From the NCBI RefSeq assembly GCF_019711565.1, contig NZ_JAIGNN010000001.1, positions 1,612,001 through 1,676,000 on the forward strand: a stretch of 64,000 nt of DNA. Direction: 5' to 3'. This document shows positions 45,262 to 53,918 of the stretch, in pieces. Below the pieces are notes generated by a model that was not told where the DNA came from, ran no database searches, and saw only the letters and a program-made list of their open reading frames with translations. Position numbers and translations under genes: made by a program. This DNA is from Qipengyuania proteolytica. Lineage in GTDB: Bacteria > Pseudomonadota > Alphaproteobacteria > Sphingomonadales > Sphingomonadaceae. Each line of letters starts with the position of its first letter. Position 1 is the first letter of the stretch.

Positions 45262-46398
45262 TTGGCAGGCCGACATATCGCATTCCTGATTACGGCGCTG
45301 GGAGCGGGCGGGGCGGAGCGCGTGATCGCGATCCTGGCGCGCAACTGGATCGCGCGGGGCGATTCCGTCACGATCCTGACCTTCGATGCGGATAGCGATC
45401 CGGTCTATCACGCGCTGCCGCAGCAGGTGCAATTGCACCGGATGGGCATGCTAGACGCGAAGGGCTTTCGCGGAAACATGCGCAAGGTCGCCGCCTTGCG
45501 CCGCGCAGTGGAGGAAGTCGCGCCGGATGTGCTGGTCTCCTTCCTGACGAAGAACAATTTGCTCGCCGCCCTGGCCTGTCTCGGCACCGACACGCCGCTG
45601 GTCTGTTCCGAGCGCAACAATCCCGAACGCCAGACTACCCATCCCCTCTGGAACGTCATGCTTCGCTGGGCCTATCGGCGCGCCGATGCCATCGTCTGCC
45701 AGACCGAAGCGGTTAGGCGCTGTTTTCCGGCAAGCGTTCAGGATCGCCTGGCCGTCATCTACAATCCGATCGAGGCTTTTGCCCGTGATCCCGACGCTGC
45801 ACAGAGCAGGACCATCTGTGCAGTGGGGCGGCTCACCCCGCAAAAGGATTTCCAGACCCTGATACGGGCTTTCGCGATGATCGCTCCGAAGCACGAGGGA
45901 TGGAGCCTGCAAATCTGGGGATCCGGAGAACTGCGGCAAAAGCTGCAGGACCTGATCGAGGCTCTGGCGATGCAGGACCAAATTACGCTCCCCGGCAATA
46001 CCTCCATGCCCGGCGAATGGGCGCGAAGCGCGGCGTTCTTCGTGATGTCGTCGCGCTACGAAGGTTTCGGCAATGCGCTGGCAGAAGCCGTCGCCAGCGG
46101 CATGCCCGTGATCTCCACCGATTGCGATTTCGGGCCGGCCGAGATCGTAACCGAAGGACGCAGTGGCCTGCTGGTCCCGGTTGGCGACGAACGGGCGATG
46201 GCAGATGCGATCTCGCGGATGATCGAAGACCGCGACCTGAGGCGCAGATGCGCGATCGAAGGGCCCCGGCAGGCGGCGCGCTTCCGGACTTCGGCGGTGG
46301 TGGAGCAATGGGCCGAGCTGATCGAAGGAATCGCCAGGAGGCCGCAATCCCGGCTCCCGGCTGACAGGGTGGCACTCGCAACCGGGACCACGCGGTGA
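45262..46398 (+). CDS. Glycosyltransferase family 4
   Basis: 378 residues with a GT-B fold. N-terminal FLITALGAGGAERVIAILAR, then SERNNPERQ, ICAVGRLTPQKDFQTLIRAF, and the GT4 donor-site motif SSRYEGFGNALAEAVASG. It resembles GalNAc-transferring PglH/PglJ-type enzymes. Start 45262 is TTG; no other in-frame start exists before the upstream stop at 45235. It overlaps the ATP-grasp gene by 4 bases. Acts on the cytoplasmic face to extend a polyprenyl-linked glycan. Confidence 0.9.
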   Translation: MAGRHIAFLITALGAGGAERVIAILARNWIARGDSVTILTFDADSDPVYHALPQQVQLHRMGMLDAKGFRGNMRKVAALRRAVEEVAPDVLVSFLTKNNLLAALACLGTDTPLVCSERNNPERQTTHPLWNVMLRWAYRRADAIVCQTEAVRRCFPASVQDRLAVIYNPIEAFARDPDAAQSRTICAVGRLTPQKDFQTLIRAFAMIAPKHEGWSLQIWGSGELRQKLQDLIEALAMQDQITLPGNTSMPGEWARSAAFFVMSSRYEGFGNALAEAVASGMPVISTDCDFGPAEIVTEGRSGLLVPVGDERAMADAISRMIEDRDLRRRCAIEGPRQAARFRTSAVVEQWAELIEGIARRPQSRLPADRVALATGTTR

Positions 46399-47363
46399 CG
46401 GATCGCGCATTGCGGGTTCTCTTCACCTCGGCTGGGCGGAGGGTCGAGCTGACCCGCTGCTTCCGCGCGGCAGCGGGCAAGCTCGGGCTCGGCCTCGAAG
46501 TGCATGCCTGCGATCTCGATCCCGAACTCAGCGCCGCTTGTCGTGACTCCGACGCGCGCTTTGCCGTGCCGCGCTGCACCGATCCGGCTTATGTCGATGT
46601 GCTGCTGGAGTATTGCGCCGCAAATGCGATCCGCCTGCTGGTCCCGACCATCGACCCCGAACTCGATGCACTGGCATCGGCGGCACCGCGTTTTGCGGCC
46701 ATCGGAACGACGGTCCATGTGAGCTCGCCGGAAACCATCGCGGTGGTGCGGGACAAGGCGCTGACCGCCGCCACGCTCGCCGAAGCCGGTGTTCCGGTTC
46801 CGCGCACCACCACGCCCGAGGCGGTTCGCGATGGCGCGGTCGACTGGCACTGGCCGGCCTTCATCAAGCCATCGGGCGGCAGCGCGAGCAGGGGGATCGG
46901 TGTGGTTCGCTCCGCCGCCGACCTCGCGCCCAGTTACCCCGAGCCGATGATCCTCCAGGAATTGCTCGAGGGCGAAGAATATACGGTCAATATTTATGTC
47001 GATCGCGATGGTGCGCTGCGATCCGTCATCCCGCATGTGCGCCTATCGGTTCGCGCGGGCGAGGTAGAGAAGGGGCGCACGGTCCGCCGCGACGACATCG
47101 AGGACGTGGCGCGCAGAATCGTGGAGGCGCTCCCCGGCCTGCGCGGGGTCGCCTGCTTCCAGCTTATCGACGACGCCGCGCGAGGGCTGCGCGTATTCGA
47201 AATCAATGCCCGCTTCGGCGGCGGCTATCCGCTGGCCGACCATGCCGGCGGTCGGTTCGCGGAGAGCCTGCTCGCCAGCATCTCTGGGGGGGAGGAATGC
47301 GCGTCCAATTCCTGGACCGAGGGTGCGACCATGCTCCGCTATGACGCAGCGGTGTTCGTGTGA
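46395..47363 (+). CDS. ATP-grasp domain protein
   Basis: 322 residues. N-terminal pre-ATP-grasp fold (VLFTSAGRRVELTRCFR), ATP-grasp core with FIKPSGGSASRGIGVV, LQELLEGEEYTVNIYVD and the metal site FEINARFGGGYPLADHAGG, as in carbamoyl-phosphate-synthase-large-subunit-like ligases. These form amide or peptide bonds using ATP. The GTG start overlaps the GT4 stop and its own stop overlaps the HAD gene start. Ligase-plus-HAD pairs occur in surface polysaccharide clusters, where they may add an amino acid or similar substituent; substrate unknown. Confidence 0.87.
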   Translation: MTDRALRVLFTSAGRRVELTRCFRAAAGKLGLGLEVHACDLDPELSAACRDSDARFAVPRCTDPAYVDVLLEYCAANAIRLLVPTIDPELDALASAAPRFAAIGTTVHVSSPETIAVVRDKALTAATLAEAGVPVPRTTTPEAVRDGAVDWHWPAFIKPSGGSASRGIGVVRSAADLAPSYPEPMILQELLEGEEYTVNIYVDRDGALRSVIPHVRLSVRAGEVEKGRTVRRDDIEDVARRIVEALPGLRGVACFQLIDDAARGLRVFEINARFGGGYPLADHAGGRFAESLLASISGGEECASNSWTEGATMLRYDAAVFV

Positions 47364-48031
47364 TCCAGCTGGCCACGAAGGTCGTCGTGCTCGATCTCGA
47401 CGATACGCTCTATCTCGAGCGCGACTTTGCCCGCAGCGGCTATGTCGCGGTCGGGCGGTCGCTCGCCGGGCAGGTCGATCCCGACAGATTCGCCCAACGC
47501 TGCTTCGACGTGCTCGAGGAAGGACGGCGGGGCGATATTTTCGATATCGTGCTCGCGGAGTTCGGCGTAGCGGTCGGGGACAGCACGATCGCCGATCTGG
47601 TCGAAATCTATCGGGAGCATGAGCCAGTGATCGAAGTGTGCGCGGACGCGGCGCGCTTCCTCGATCGCTTCGCCGGACGCGACACCGCGATCATCACCGA
47701 CGGGCCTGCGCGGACGCAGCAGGCGAAGCTCGACGCGCTCGGCCTGTCGGGACGGATCGGCCACTGCATCCTTACGGGAAGCTTCGGGAAGGGGCAGGGC
47801 AAGCCGCACCCACGCGCTTACGAGGACGTGGCAGGCCGCTTCGGACGGGCGGCCTGCGACCATGTCTACATCGCCGACAATGCGGCGAAGGATTTCGTGA
47901 CGCCCAAGGCGATGGGTTGGCGGACGATCCAGGTCATGCGGCCCGGCCGAATCCATGGTGGGCAAGCTCCCACCCGTGCCCATGCAGCCGATCACGCGGT
48001 TATCGACCTCGACCGTTTGATCCCGGCCTGA
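47360..48031 (+). CDS. HAD family hydrolase
   Basis: 223 residues. HAD motifs: I VVLDLDDTLYLE, II IITDG, III Lys in GQGKPHPRAYED, IV YIADNAAKDF. Probably a phosphatase acting on a small metabolite. The GTG start at 47360 overlaps the ATP-grasp stop, so the two are coupled and likely act in the same step. It converges on the phosphoglycosyl transferase gene with a 5-base gap. Confidence 0.91.
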   Translation: MIQLATKVVVLDLDDTLYLERDFARSGYVAVGRSLAGQVDPDRFAQRCFDVLEEGRRGDIFDIVLAEFGVAVGDSTIADLVEIYREHEPVIEVCADAARFLDRFAGRDTAIITDGPARTQQAKLDALGLSGRIGHCILTGSFGKGQGKPHPRAYEDVAGRFGRAACDHVYIADNAAKDFVTPKAMGWRTIQVMRPGRIHGGQAPTRAHAADHAVIDLDRLIPA

Positions 48032-48036
48032 AACGG

Positions 48037-48600
48037 TCAGCGAGAGTGGGGCCGGGCTCCGGCCTCGGTCAGTCTTTCGCCCAGCACCATGACTAGGAAC
48101 GTGCGCATGAGGATCGCCAGATCGAGGCGCCAGTTCGCTTGCCGGACGTAGAAGAGATCGAGCGCGATCTTGTCGTCGAGTTCGAGCAGGGCATTGCCGT
48201 TCACCTGCGCCCAACCGGTCAGTCCGGGCAGGACCTCGCCGCGCTCGCGGCCGCGCTCACCGAGGCTTGAGACGGTTTCCGGCAGCAAGGGCCGGGGACC
48301 GACGAAAGCCATGTCGCCCCGCGCGATCGACCACAGGCCCGGTAGCTCGTCCAGCCGCGACCGGCGCAGGAAGCGCCCCCACGCCGTCACCCGTTCGCTG
48401 TCGGGCAGGAGCTTGCCATCGGCACCCACGGCATCGGTCATAGAACGGAACTTGACCATCGTGAACGGCCGGCCGCCCAGGCCCGATCGCTGCTGGCGGA
48501 AGAGGACCGGCGTGCCCATGCCGACTGCGGTGATCACCGCAAGGACCAGCAGCAGCGGCGCGGTCAGAATGCTGAGGACAAGTGCGACGAACCGCTGCAT
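48037..48600 (-). CDS. Phosphoglycosyl transferase (sugar transferase, PglC-like)
   Basis: 187 residues, the minimal monotopic PGT. It has one N-terminal hydrophobic segment (LVLSILTAPLLLVLAVITA), then FRQQRSGLGGRPFTMVKFRS, the catalytic Asp-Glu in LRRSRLDELPGLW, DMAFVGPRPLL and PGLTGWAQVNG. It transfers a sugar phosphate from a UDP-sugar to undecaprenyl phosphate, starting the repeat unit. The small size and the aminosugar genes in the region favour a bacillosamine-type substrate. It begins 9 bases after the Wzz/BY-kinase stop on the same strand. Confidence 0.93.
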   Translation of the reverse strand: MQRFVALVLSILTAPLLLVLAVITAVGMGTPVLFRQQRSGLGGRPFTMVKFRSMTDAVGADGKLLPDSERVTAWGRFLRRSRLDELPGLWSIARGDMAFVGPRPLLPETVSSLGERGRERGEVLPGLTGWAQVNGNALLELDDKIALDLFYVRQANWRLDLAILMRTFLVMVLGERLTEAGARPHSR

Positions 48601-48609
48601 CGCATCAGG

Positions 48610-50928
48610 TCACGCCGCGGCTTGCTTGCGTCCGAACAGCCGGCGGATCTGGTCGAGGAAGCCGATCCGCTCCGGCACGTCGTCCGTGTAATAGTCCGAG
48701 GCTTCCATGTAGAACTGGACCGAGTCCCCGTAGCGACGGCGGGCGTGTTCGGCGTAATCGACATGGTCGAAGATCACGCCGTTGACCTGGCTTCCGAGCA
48801 GCTCGAGCGTGGCCTTCATCTGGTCGACGCTGGTCCGGCCCCACCGCGCGACCACGACCGTGTGGTCAGTATAGTCGCACATGGCGCGCGCATCGCGCAC
48901 GGCAAGGGCGGCCGGCGCATTGATGATGACCTTGTCGAACCGCTTGCGAAGCTCGCCGATCAGCACCTGCAGGCGGTAGGTGGTCAGGATCGACGCCGGG
49001 TCGCGCACGGGCCGATTGGCGCTCAGGAGGACGATGCGCGGACGGTCTTCCTCGTCATGTTCGCCGGTGCGCTGCCATTCGATCAACGCTTCCTTCGGCG
49101 TGGAATCGATCAGGTGGTCGAGATCGGCCTTGCCGGTGATCACGTCGACGATATCGGGGGTGTTGAGCTCGTTTTGCAGCGACTGCAGCAGGCCGCGCTT
49201 GCGCAGGTCGAGGTCGAGCACGACGGCGGATTCGCCATAGCTGATCGCGGTGGCCGCCAGCGTGAGCGAGACGGTCGACTTGCCGTCGCCCGGCAAGGGC
49301 GAGGTCACCAGCACGGTTTGCGAAGGCGCGCCGTCGGCAAGGGCGCGAAGTTCGGAGTAGGTCGAGCGGGCCGCTTCGCCGAACAGCGATTGCGGATCGC
49401 GCAGCACGAGGTTCTCGTCCACCCGTTCCGAAATGCCCGAGGAGATGATCGGCAGCATGCCGAGCGTGGGCATGCCGAAGTGGCGGCGGATCTGCGCCGA
49501 AGTCCGCAGGCGGTCGTCGATCAGGTCGCGCGCCAGCGCGATCAGCACCGCGATCGTCGCCGAACCGAAGAAGGCCAGCAGGATCATCTTGAGCGGTTCG
49601 GGGGAAATCCGCGCATAATTGGGCACGGCGGGCGAGACGAGCTCGGTATTCACGCCTTCGAGCTGCATCTGCGCCTGCACCTGTTCGATGCGGTCGGCGA
49701 TCGAGGTATAGGCGTCGTTGGCGAGCATGCTCGCGCGTTCGAGCTTCGACAGTTCCGCCATGTTGGCGTTGTTGCTGAACGCCTTTTCCGTGAGGGTCGC
49801 GACCGCGCCCTGCAGGCGCGACGCGCGGGCGGCATCCATGGCCGCATCGCTGCGCGCCAGGGCCGACATCCGGCCGGCTTCGGCCGCCGCCACTTCGTTC
49901 GCTGCGGCGCGCGCCCTCGAGCGTTCGGCGGCGAGTGCGGAGTCGACCGTAGCCAGCTGCGAGTTCACGCGCACGACGTCGGGGTGGTTGGGTCCGAAAC
50001 TCGCGCCCAGCCGGGCCTTTTCGGCCAGCAATGTCCCTTGCTGGCGCTCCAGCTGCTCGACCGCGGCGGAGCTTGCCTGGGCGGTGCTGCGGATCGAGGC
50101 TGCTCCGGCCACGCCCGCGCTGCGCGAGGCCGACCCGGCGCTGTTCGCGCTGGCCGAAGCGGCTTCGGCAGCGACGCGGTTGATCTGGGCGAGGTCTTCC
50201 TGGCTCCCCGCGCCGACCAGCATGCCGGTCTGCGCGCGGAAATCGGACAGGGCGAGCGCCGCCGTCTGTGCTGCATCGAGCCGCTTAGCCTGTTCGGCCT
50301 TGAGCGAATCCAGCAGCTCCATGCGCTTCTCGTTGCTGCGCGAATTGCGCACCACGCGGACGGATTCGGGATACTGGTTGGCGATGCGCGCCGACAGCTC
50401 GGGATCCATCGTCGTCACTTCGATCTGCAGCAGGTCCGAATTGCCGTCGCTGGTGACCTGGCTCAGCTGCAGAAGACGCGTCGTCGCCGCCTGCATCATG
50501 TCCTTGCGATCGCCCGCAACGCCGCCGAGTTCAGCGAGAAACGCAGGGTCGTTGAGCAGGTCGAGATCGTCGATGACCCGCTCGGTCGCCGAGCGCGAGC
50601 GATAGAGGCGGACGGCGTTGCCGATCCGCTGTTCGTTGCGCGCGTAGATATCGGCCTGGTTGGTCCCGACCTCGTCGAGCAGTTCGACCTGGACTTGCGA
50701 GACCGACATGTACTGGTTCGGCGCGAGGAATTGTTGTGTCGCAACCGCCAGCGTGGTGATGGCCACGATGGCGGCGATCATCAGCTTGTGGCGCTCGATC
50801 AGGCGCAGGATATCGCGCAGCGACATGACCTGCGGCATGGGCGCGGGGTCGTAACGGGGCTGGTGATCGTAAGGTCTGCCTGGCAGGTGGTGGCTTCCGG
50901 CGGGTTGGGTGGTAAGCAGGTTTGGCAT
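48610..50928 (-). CDS. Wzz/GumC-type chain-length regulator with BY-kinase-like domain
   Basis: 772 residues. Wzz domain with TM1 (KLMIAAIVAITTLAVATQQF) and TM2 (LKMILLAFFGSATIAVLIAL) enclosing a long periplasmic coiled-coil region; then a cytoplasmic kinase-like domain with Walker A SPLPGDGKSTVSL, Walker A' VVLDLDLRKRG, and a Walker B site VIINAPAAL in which the usual Asp is Asn (about residue 670). The C-terminus contains a loose Tyr group (YGDSVQFYMEASDYY). It controls polymer length and export with Wza. I chose ATG 50928; the ORF extends to 50961. It lies upstream of the sugar transferase in one transcript. Confidence 0.9.
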   Translation of the reverse strand: MPNLLTTQPAGSHHLPGRPYDHQPRYDPAPMPQVMSLRDILRLIERHKLMIAAIVAITTLAVATQQFLAPNQYMSVSQVQVELLDEVGTNQADIYARNEQRIGNAVRLYRSRSATERVIDDLDLLNDPAFLAELGGVAGDRKDMMQAATTRLLQLSQVTSDGNSDLLQIEVTTMDPELSARIANQYPESVRVVRNSRSNEKRMELLDSLKAEQAKRLDAAQTAALALSDFRAQTGMLVGAGSQEDLAQINRVAAEAASASANSAGSASRSAGVAGAASIRSTAQASSAAVEQLERQQGTLLAEKARLGASFGPNHPDVVRVNSQLATVDSALAAERSRARAAANEVAAAEAGRMSALARSDAAMDAARASRLQGAVATLTEKAFSNNANMAELSKLERASMLANDAYTSIADRIEQVQAQMQLEGVNTELVSPAVPNYARISPEPLKMILLAFFGSATIAVLIALARDLIDDRLRTSAQIRRHFGMPTLGMLPIISSGISERVDENLVLRDPQSLFGEAARSTYSELRALADGAPSQTVLVTSPLPGDGKSTVSLTLAATAISYGESAVVLDLDLRKRGLLQSLQNELNTPDIVDVITGKADLDHLIDSTPKEALIEWQRTGEHDEEDRPRIVLLSANRPVRDPASILTTYRLQVLIGELRKRFDKVIINAPAALAVRDARAMCDYTDHTVVVARWGRTSVDQMKATLELLGSQVNGVIFDHVDYAEHARRRYGDSVQFYMEASDYYTDDVPERIGFLDQIRRLFGRKQAAA

Positions 50929-51103
50929 AGGCTGGTTCCGGTTGCGCACGATGCCCCGCACCGGTTCGGGCCGGTCCTGTGGGCAAGAGGACTATGCCTG
51001 TCCGCCCTGCGCGACCCAATCGCTCATAGGATAAAATCGCGGCTTATAGAGATTAGCCCTTTTAGGTAGCGGGACCTGCCGCAGTATTGTCGGGCTGCTA
51101 GCT

Positions 51104-52264
51104 CTACGACCGGGATGCGCTCGCCGGGCTCAATCCCGCGTAGGGCTTCGCCCCGGCGATGGAAGCGTAGAGATCGTGATAACGGCGCACGATCGCGTCG
51201 ATCGCATACAGCCGTTCGATCCTTCGTCGTCCGCTGTGACCCAATATGGCGCGCTGTTCCGGTGGCATGGCTGCGATGCGTACGAGCGCGGCGGCCAGAG
51301 CGGACGGATCCTGCGGCGGAACGACGATTCCCTCCTGCCCGACGACCAGCGCGCTGTCGCCGACGTCGGTGGCGACGACCGGGACGCCGCAGAGCAGCGC
51401 TTCCCCGATTACATTGGGGAAGCCTTCGCCCCAGCCGGACGGCATTGCGAGGACGTCGAGCCCGGGCATCCATTCGGCGATATCGAAGCGTGCCCCGCTG
51501 GAGGTCAGGCCACCTTGTCCAATCAGCGCCTGCAATTCGGGCGGCGCTTCCTCGAGCCCTCTCCCGACCATCAGCAAGTGAAGCCGTGCGTCGGCCTGCC
51601 GGGCAATCGCGAAGGCGCGGGCGAGATTGTCATGCCCCTTCATCGGGTGCAGGCGGGCGACACAGCCGATGACGACGGCGTCGCGAGGGATGCGGAAGAG
51701 AGCCTCGAGCCGTTCGCGCCCCTTGGGATCGGGACAGTACTGCGCGCAGTCGAAGCCGTTGGGGACGACCTGCCTTCGCCCGGCCGAAAAGCCGTATGCC
51801 TCGTGCTGGAGGGCGGCGGCCTGCGAATTGTAGACGATCGCGTCGGGCGTGCCGGACAGCGGACGGCTGAGCGCGAGAAGTGCGCGCGTCTTCGCCGGCT
51901 CGCGGCGCGGATCGGCGAGGGAATGGCGCACGTTCCAGATAGTCGGTACCCTGCGGCCAACGGCCAGCCTGGCGAAGGACGCCGCGAGGTTTCCGTGGTA
52001 CATCCAGCCGTGCAGGATATCGGGCTTGGCCGCGCGGACATAGCCGCGGAGGCGCAGCGCGGCGGCCGGTGTCGCCAAGCCGCGGCCCATGTCGAGGCAA
52101 TCCACGCGCACGCCGGTCCGCTCGATCCGTTCCGCCAAGGGGCCGCGCGGAAGGAGCGAAAGCACCTGCTGGCTGTCCGGATGCGGCTCGGCCTCCATCA
52201 GCTTGGCGAGCATGTTTTCGGCGCCGCCGATGTTGAGCCCTGTGATGATATGCAGGATCTTCAT
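51104..52264 (-). CDS. Glycosyltransferase family 4
   Basis: 386 residues with a GT-B fold. N-terminal ILHIITGLNIGGAENMLAKL, donor-binding region IGCVARLHPMKGHDNLARAF and MPSGWGEGFPNVIGEALLCG (E-x7-E-like motif). ATG 52264 forms an ATGA overlap with the stop of the lyase-like gene; the longer frame to 52408 is a shadow. It transfers a hexose or aminosugar during repeat-unit assembly; substrate not predictable. Confidence 0.91.
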   Translation of the reverse strand: MKILHIITGLNIGGAENMLAKLMEAEPHPDSQQVLSLLPRGPLAERIERTGVRVDCLDMGRGLATPAAALRLRGYVRAAKPDILHGWMYHGNLAASFARLAVGRRVPTIWNVRHSLADPRREPAKTRALLALSRPLSGTPDAIVYNSQAAALQHEAYGFSAGRRQVVPNGFDCAQYCPDPKGRERLEALFRIPRDAVVIGCVARLHPMKGHDNLARAFAIARQADARLHLLMVGRGLEEAPPELQALIGQGGLTSSGARFDIAEWMPGLDVLAMPSGWGEGFPNVIGEALLCGVPVVATDVGDSALVVGQEGIVVPPQDPSALAAALVRIAAMPPEQRAILGHSGRRRIERLYAIDAIVRRYHDLYASIAGAKPYAGLSPASASRS

Positions 52265-53718
52265 TGTGCGCCGCCCGTCGGGCCGTTTTCGCGGATGAGG
52301 CGATCGCTGAGGTCGTCGAGAAACTGCTCGAGATTGGCGACGCCATCGCCATCCGCATCGAGCCAGGGGTCGGACATCGCGGGGTCCGTGCCGTTTGCGC
52401 GTTCCCAATCGTCGTCCATCCCGTCGCCATCCGCGTCCGGGTAGGGCGTGCCGGATGCGATGGCCGGTATGGTCCCCGGCTGGCTTGCGAGGCTGCCGCG
52501 CCGTGCTGCGACTTCGCCGACGACCTGCTCGTCGAGGGCGTCACGGGGGAAGGCGCCGGCCGACGCCAGAACCGCGGCATAGGCCTCCGCAGCCGGGCGC
52601 GGGGAATGGGAGAACGGGCAGGGCGGTTGCGGCCGGACGATGGCGTCCAGCGATCGGTCGATATGGACGAAGGACCCGATGAAGCCGTTGCCGCGCAGGT
52701 AGGCACTGCCTTCGCCCGTGCTGCCGATGGTCTGGCGGACGATGCCGACCGCCGAGCTGCTCGTATCCGGTCCCGCGATGAAGCTGTTGCCCACGAGGGC
52801 GACGGGGCTCCCGCCGTAGGTCTCCCAGACTTCCGCGAACTCGCTGCGCGCGTTGTAGAACACGTTGCCGAAGATCTCGACGCAGGAGCCGGGCATGAAG
52901 TTGATATCCGGATTGCGGTCTCCGCTGTGCGCACACAGATTGCCGATGAAGCTCAAGGTTTGCCGTCCGGTCGGGTCCGAGCCGAGCAGAGCGCATTTGT
53001 CGTGACGCGGGATAGCCCAGGCGAAGATCGAATTGCTGATCGTGATCGCATCGTTCTGGGCGTGACCGTTGATCAGTTCGTCGCGCGCCCAGCTGGCGCT
53101 CACGTGGTCGATGATGACGCGCTCGCTCTGCTCGATCGTGATCGCATCTTCGCCGCCGCGGTTGTTGCCGATGCGGTCCGGGCGCACGCGCAAGTGGCGG
53201 ATGACGACATCGTGCGATTGCTTGACGACCAGCGGGGTAGCGCCCGCCTCGCCGCCGGCATGGGCCAGCGTGATCCCGCCGCCCGGCGCGGTCTGGCCGG
53301 CAATGGTGATGAAGGGGTTGCGGATACGCGGCGGCGCGGTGGTGTAGCGGATGACGCCCGAGACCCGGAACACGCACACGCGCGGTCCATCGGCCTCGAT
53401 ACAGGCGCGCAGGCTACCCGGGCCGGAATCGTCCAGCGTCGTCACCGGGATGATCCGCCCTCCGCGCCCGCCCGCGCTCACCGCCCCGAAACCTTGCGCG
53501 CCGCGGAAGGCGAGGGGGCCTTCCGGCGGTGCCACCTGCTCGGCATCGCTGGTTTCAACTTGCCGCGCCATGCCGTTGCCCGGCCCCGAACAGGCCGCGA
53601 TCAGGATCGTCAGGAGCGCGAGCGAGGCCCTGAACCCCGACGCCCGTTCGTGCGGGGTGGCGGCTAGCGTGGCACCCGGCGAGGGCGCTTCGACCGTCGA
53701 TTTGCAGTGCTGGGCCAA
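52261..53718 (-). CDS. Pectate-lyase-like parallel beta-helix lipoprotein
   Basis: 485 residues. A Lipobox-type segment (ALLTILIAACSG, Cys about residue 43) implies a lipoprotein. The middle is a right-handed parallel beta-helix of the polysaccharide lyase type: GFGAVSAGGRGGRIIPVTTL, GSLRACIEADGP, ITIAGQTAPGGGITL, VVIRHLRVRPDRIGNN, VIIDHVSASWARDE, ISNSIFAWAI. The C-terminus has two calcium-binding type-3 repeats (DADGDGMDDDWE; DADGDGVANLEQF). It probably trims or processes a uronic-acid-containing polysaccharide in the envelope. Start 53718 is TTG. Coupled by 4 bases to the GT4 and divergent from the polymerase. Confidence 0.86.
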   Translation of the reverse strand: MAQHCKSTVEAPSPGATLAATPHERASGFRASLALLTILIAACSGPGNGMARQVETSDAEQVAPPEGPLAFRGAQGFGAVSAGGRGGRIIPVTTLDDSGPGSLRACIEADGPRVCVFRVSGVIRYTTAPPRIRNPFITIAGQTAPGGGITLAHAGGEAGATPLVVKQSHDVVIRHLRVRPDRIGNNRGGEDAITIEQSERVIIDHVSASWARDELINGHAQNDAITISNSIFAWAIPRHDKCALLGSDPTGRQTLSFIGNLCAHSGDRNPDINFMPGSCVEIFGNVFYNARSEFAEVWETYGGSPVALVGNSFIAGPDTSSSAVGIVRQTIGSTGEGSAYLRGNGFIGSFVHIDRSLDAIVRPQPPCPFSHSPRPAAEAYAAVLASAGAFPRDALDEQVVGEVAARRGSLASQPGTIPAIASGTPYPDADGDGMDDDWERANGTDPAMSDPWLDADGDGVANLEQFLDDLSDRLIRENGPTGGAQ

Positions 53719-53918
53719 GTGAGAACTCGCTGCTTTGCCTGATCAATCCCGCTGCGGCAGGGATCGCCGGGGTTGTAGACGATGTGCCCGGCATCCCGAC
53801 CGTCTCTTTAGGGTTAGCTCGCCAGCCGAATGGGCCGCGCCCTAGCCCGATGGCCTTTGGGCCTGGTCCGCGAAGCAGGTTAAACCGGGATGGAACCAAG
53901 GGCTGGGCAGGATCGAGG

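Noticed and set aside
48622..51069. 815-codon open frame on the plus strand
   Set aside because: Antisense to the Wzz/BY-kinase gene, which has clear Walker motifs and transmembrane segments.
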